In this document: positions 31,131-32,156 of the stretch, piece by piece | How the letters are laid out: each line of letters begins with the position of its first letter | Position numbering within the stretch: position 1 is the first letter of the stretch | Assembly: GCA_021808525.1 (NCBI GenBank) | Contig: JAKBBK010000021.1 | Coordinates: 1 to 32,156 of the forward strand | Source of the DNA: Pseudomonadota bacterium | GTDB taxonomy: Bacteria; Pseudomonadota; Gammaproteobacteria; Burkholderiales; Burkholderiaceae_C | Direction of reading: 5' to 3' | DNA: 32,156 nt | Program-made: the position numbers and the translations under genes | Notes under the pieces: model-generated | Seen by the model: the letters and a program-made list of their open reading frames with translations, nothing else | Database searches by the model: none | Told to the model about the DNA's origin: nothing

Positions 31131-32147
31131 TCAGTCCGGCGGCGCGGCCGTGGTGCCGCGTTCGACCCATTGCACCTGCAGGGGCTCGGGGGCGTCGATC
31201 TCGTGCCCCTTGAGTCGCTCCAGAAGGTAATCCGCCGCCGCGCGCCCGAGTTCCGCCTTGGGCACGCGCATGGTGGTCAGGCCCGGGCGCAGGAGCGCCG
31301 AGATCTCCATGTCGTCGAAGCCGGTGATGGAAACCTGGCGGGGAATCTCCACCCCCAGCGCGGCGCAGGCGAAATGCGCGCCGATGGCATGCACGTCGTT
31401 GGCGCAGATCACCGCGGTGGGTCGCTGGGGGCGCTGCATGAACTCGCGCATGGCCTCCTCGCCGGCGGCGAAGGAGTAGGGCTTCTCGATCAGATCCGCC
31501 TCGTCCAGCCGCAGCCCGTGCGAGCGCAGCGCGTCACGCACGCCGGCGACGCGTTCGCGCACGCGGTCGTTGTGTTCGCCGATGCCGCAGATCATGGCGA
31601 AGCGCCGATGCCCCAGGCCCAGCAGATGGCGCGCCACCTCGATGGCCGCGGCCCGGTTGTCGAAGCCGATGCAGGGATGGCGGTGCTGGCGGTCGATGGC
31701 CCAGGTCAGCACATAGGGCACGCGGAACTTTTCCAGCAACGCGAACAGCGCCGGGTCGTGGTCGGTGCCCACGAACACCAGGGCGTCGACCCCACGCTCG
31801 ATCAGCCGGCGCGCCACCTCCAGCTCGGCTTTCGGGTCGTACTCGTGCGAGGCCAGGAACAGGCTGTAGGAAGCGTCCGCGAGGGAGCGCTGCAAGGCGT
31901 TGACCGAGGTGGCGAAGATCGCGTTGTTGAGCGTGGGGATCACCGCGCCGATGGTGCCGCTGCGGCGCGAGACCAGGGCCCGCGCCGCACCGTGCGCGAC
32001 ATAGCCCAGCAGTTCGGCCGCCTGGGCCACCCGAAGGCGAGTCTTCTCGCGCACCAGTTGCGAGTCCGACAGCGCGCGCGATGCCGTGGCTTCCGACACG
32101 CCCGCCATGCGCGCCACGTCACTGAGCTTGGGGGTGCTTCGATCCAT
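31131..32147 (-). CDS. LacI-family transcriptional regulator
   Basis: A complete 338-residue regulator starting at the ATG at 32145-32147, nine bases from the window end. The N-terminal DNA-binding domain reads KLSDVARMAGVSEATASRAL, with the hinge region YVAHGAARALVSRRSGTIGA. The effector domain is of the sugar-binding type (AVIPTLNNAIFATSVNALQ, VDALVFVGTDHDPALFALL, ITGFDDMEISALLRPGLTTM). It is convergent with the gene to its left, so its target operon is probably beyond the window's right edge. It shares overall architecture with gntR but not its sensor-domain motifs, so the effector is likely different and is unknown. Confidence 0.9.
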   Translation of the reverse strand: MDRSTPKLSDVARMAGVSEATASRALSDSQLVREKTRLRVAQAAELLGYVAHGAARALVSRRSGTIGAVIPTLNNAIFATSVNALQRSLADASYSLFLASHEYDPKAELEVARRLIERGVDALVFVGTDHDPALFALLEKFRVPYVLTWAIDRQHRHPCIGFDNRAAAIEVARHLLGLGHRRFAMICGIGEHNDRVRERVAGVRDALRSHGLRLDEADLIEKPYSFAAGEEAMREFMQRPQRPTAVICANDVHAIGAHFACAALGVEIPRQVSITGFDDMEISALLRPGLTTMRVPKAELGRAAADYLLERLKGHEIDAPEPLQVQWVERGTTAAPPD

Positions 32148-32156
32148 CGTGGGGTT

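Noticed and set aside
1-32156. CRISPR arrays, tRNA/rRNA genes, transposases or prophage genes
   Set aside because: No spaced identical repeats, cloverleaf sequences, transposase motifs or phage structural genes were seen. The two toxin-antitoxin pairs are the only mobile-type cargo.

Overview
The window is GC-rich (about 68-70% by eye) with a strong G/C third-position bias. Gene content (class III NrdD, an inositol cluster with a fused IolC, a Pseudomonas-type GntR, a fused PabB-PabC) suggests a proteobacterium, most likely a betaproteobacterium of the order Burkholderiales. That placement is inference from gene style; there is no rRNA or other marker gene here. I see no tRNA, rRNA, insertion sequence, prophage or CRISPR array.

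Layout. 1-1946 (minus) is most of an anaerobic ribonucleotide reductase gene, nrdD, cut by the window edge, preceded by two NrdR-like boxes and an FNR-like site. 2189-3507 (plus) is an Xre/MbcA-type antitoxin with its RES-domain toxin. 3653-4732 is a NiCoT nickel/cobalt permease, convergent with a LysR regulator (4740-5648, minus). That regulator is divergent from scoAB, a 3-oxoacid CoA-transferase (5769-7149). 7238-7914 is a HigBA toxin-antitoxin pair. 7958-9801 (minus) is gluconokinase plus an MFS sugar-acid transporter, divergent from a LacI-type gntR and an Mpo1/DUF962 membrane protein (9951-11554). The gluconate promoter region carries two TAGCGCT-centred palindromes.

The largest block, 11478-23217, is a myo-inositol locus. 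iolC-iolD-iolE-iolB run leftward. A periplasmic binding protein, permease and ATPase, a short-chain dehydrogenase, an RpiR-type regulator and iolG run rightward. Uptake by the ABC transporter, oxidation by IolG, dehydration by IolE, ring cleavage by IolD, isomerisation by IolB and phosphorylation/aldol cleavage by the fused IolC-DUF2090 form a nearly complete route. Only iolA, the malonate-semialdehyde step, is not in the window. A composite direct repeat in the divergent promoter region is the likely operator.

23246-26759 is a signalling block: a multi-PAS HisKA_2-type histidine kinase and a response regulator with an ANTAR RNA-binding output (minus), divergent from a small receiver-like protein that has lost its phosphoacceptor aspartate. 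The region between them is AT-rich and holds a promoter and a long hairpin in the likely leader of the pseudo-receiver. This is the most unusual part of the window.

26885-31090 holds a RidA-glutathione reductase pair (4-base overlap), a PabB-PabC fusion for folate synthesis and a periplasmic thiol-disulfide protein. A second LacI-type regulator (31131-32147, minus) closes the window; its targets are probably outside.
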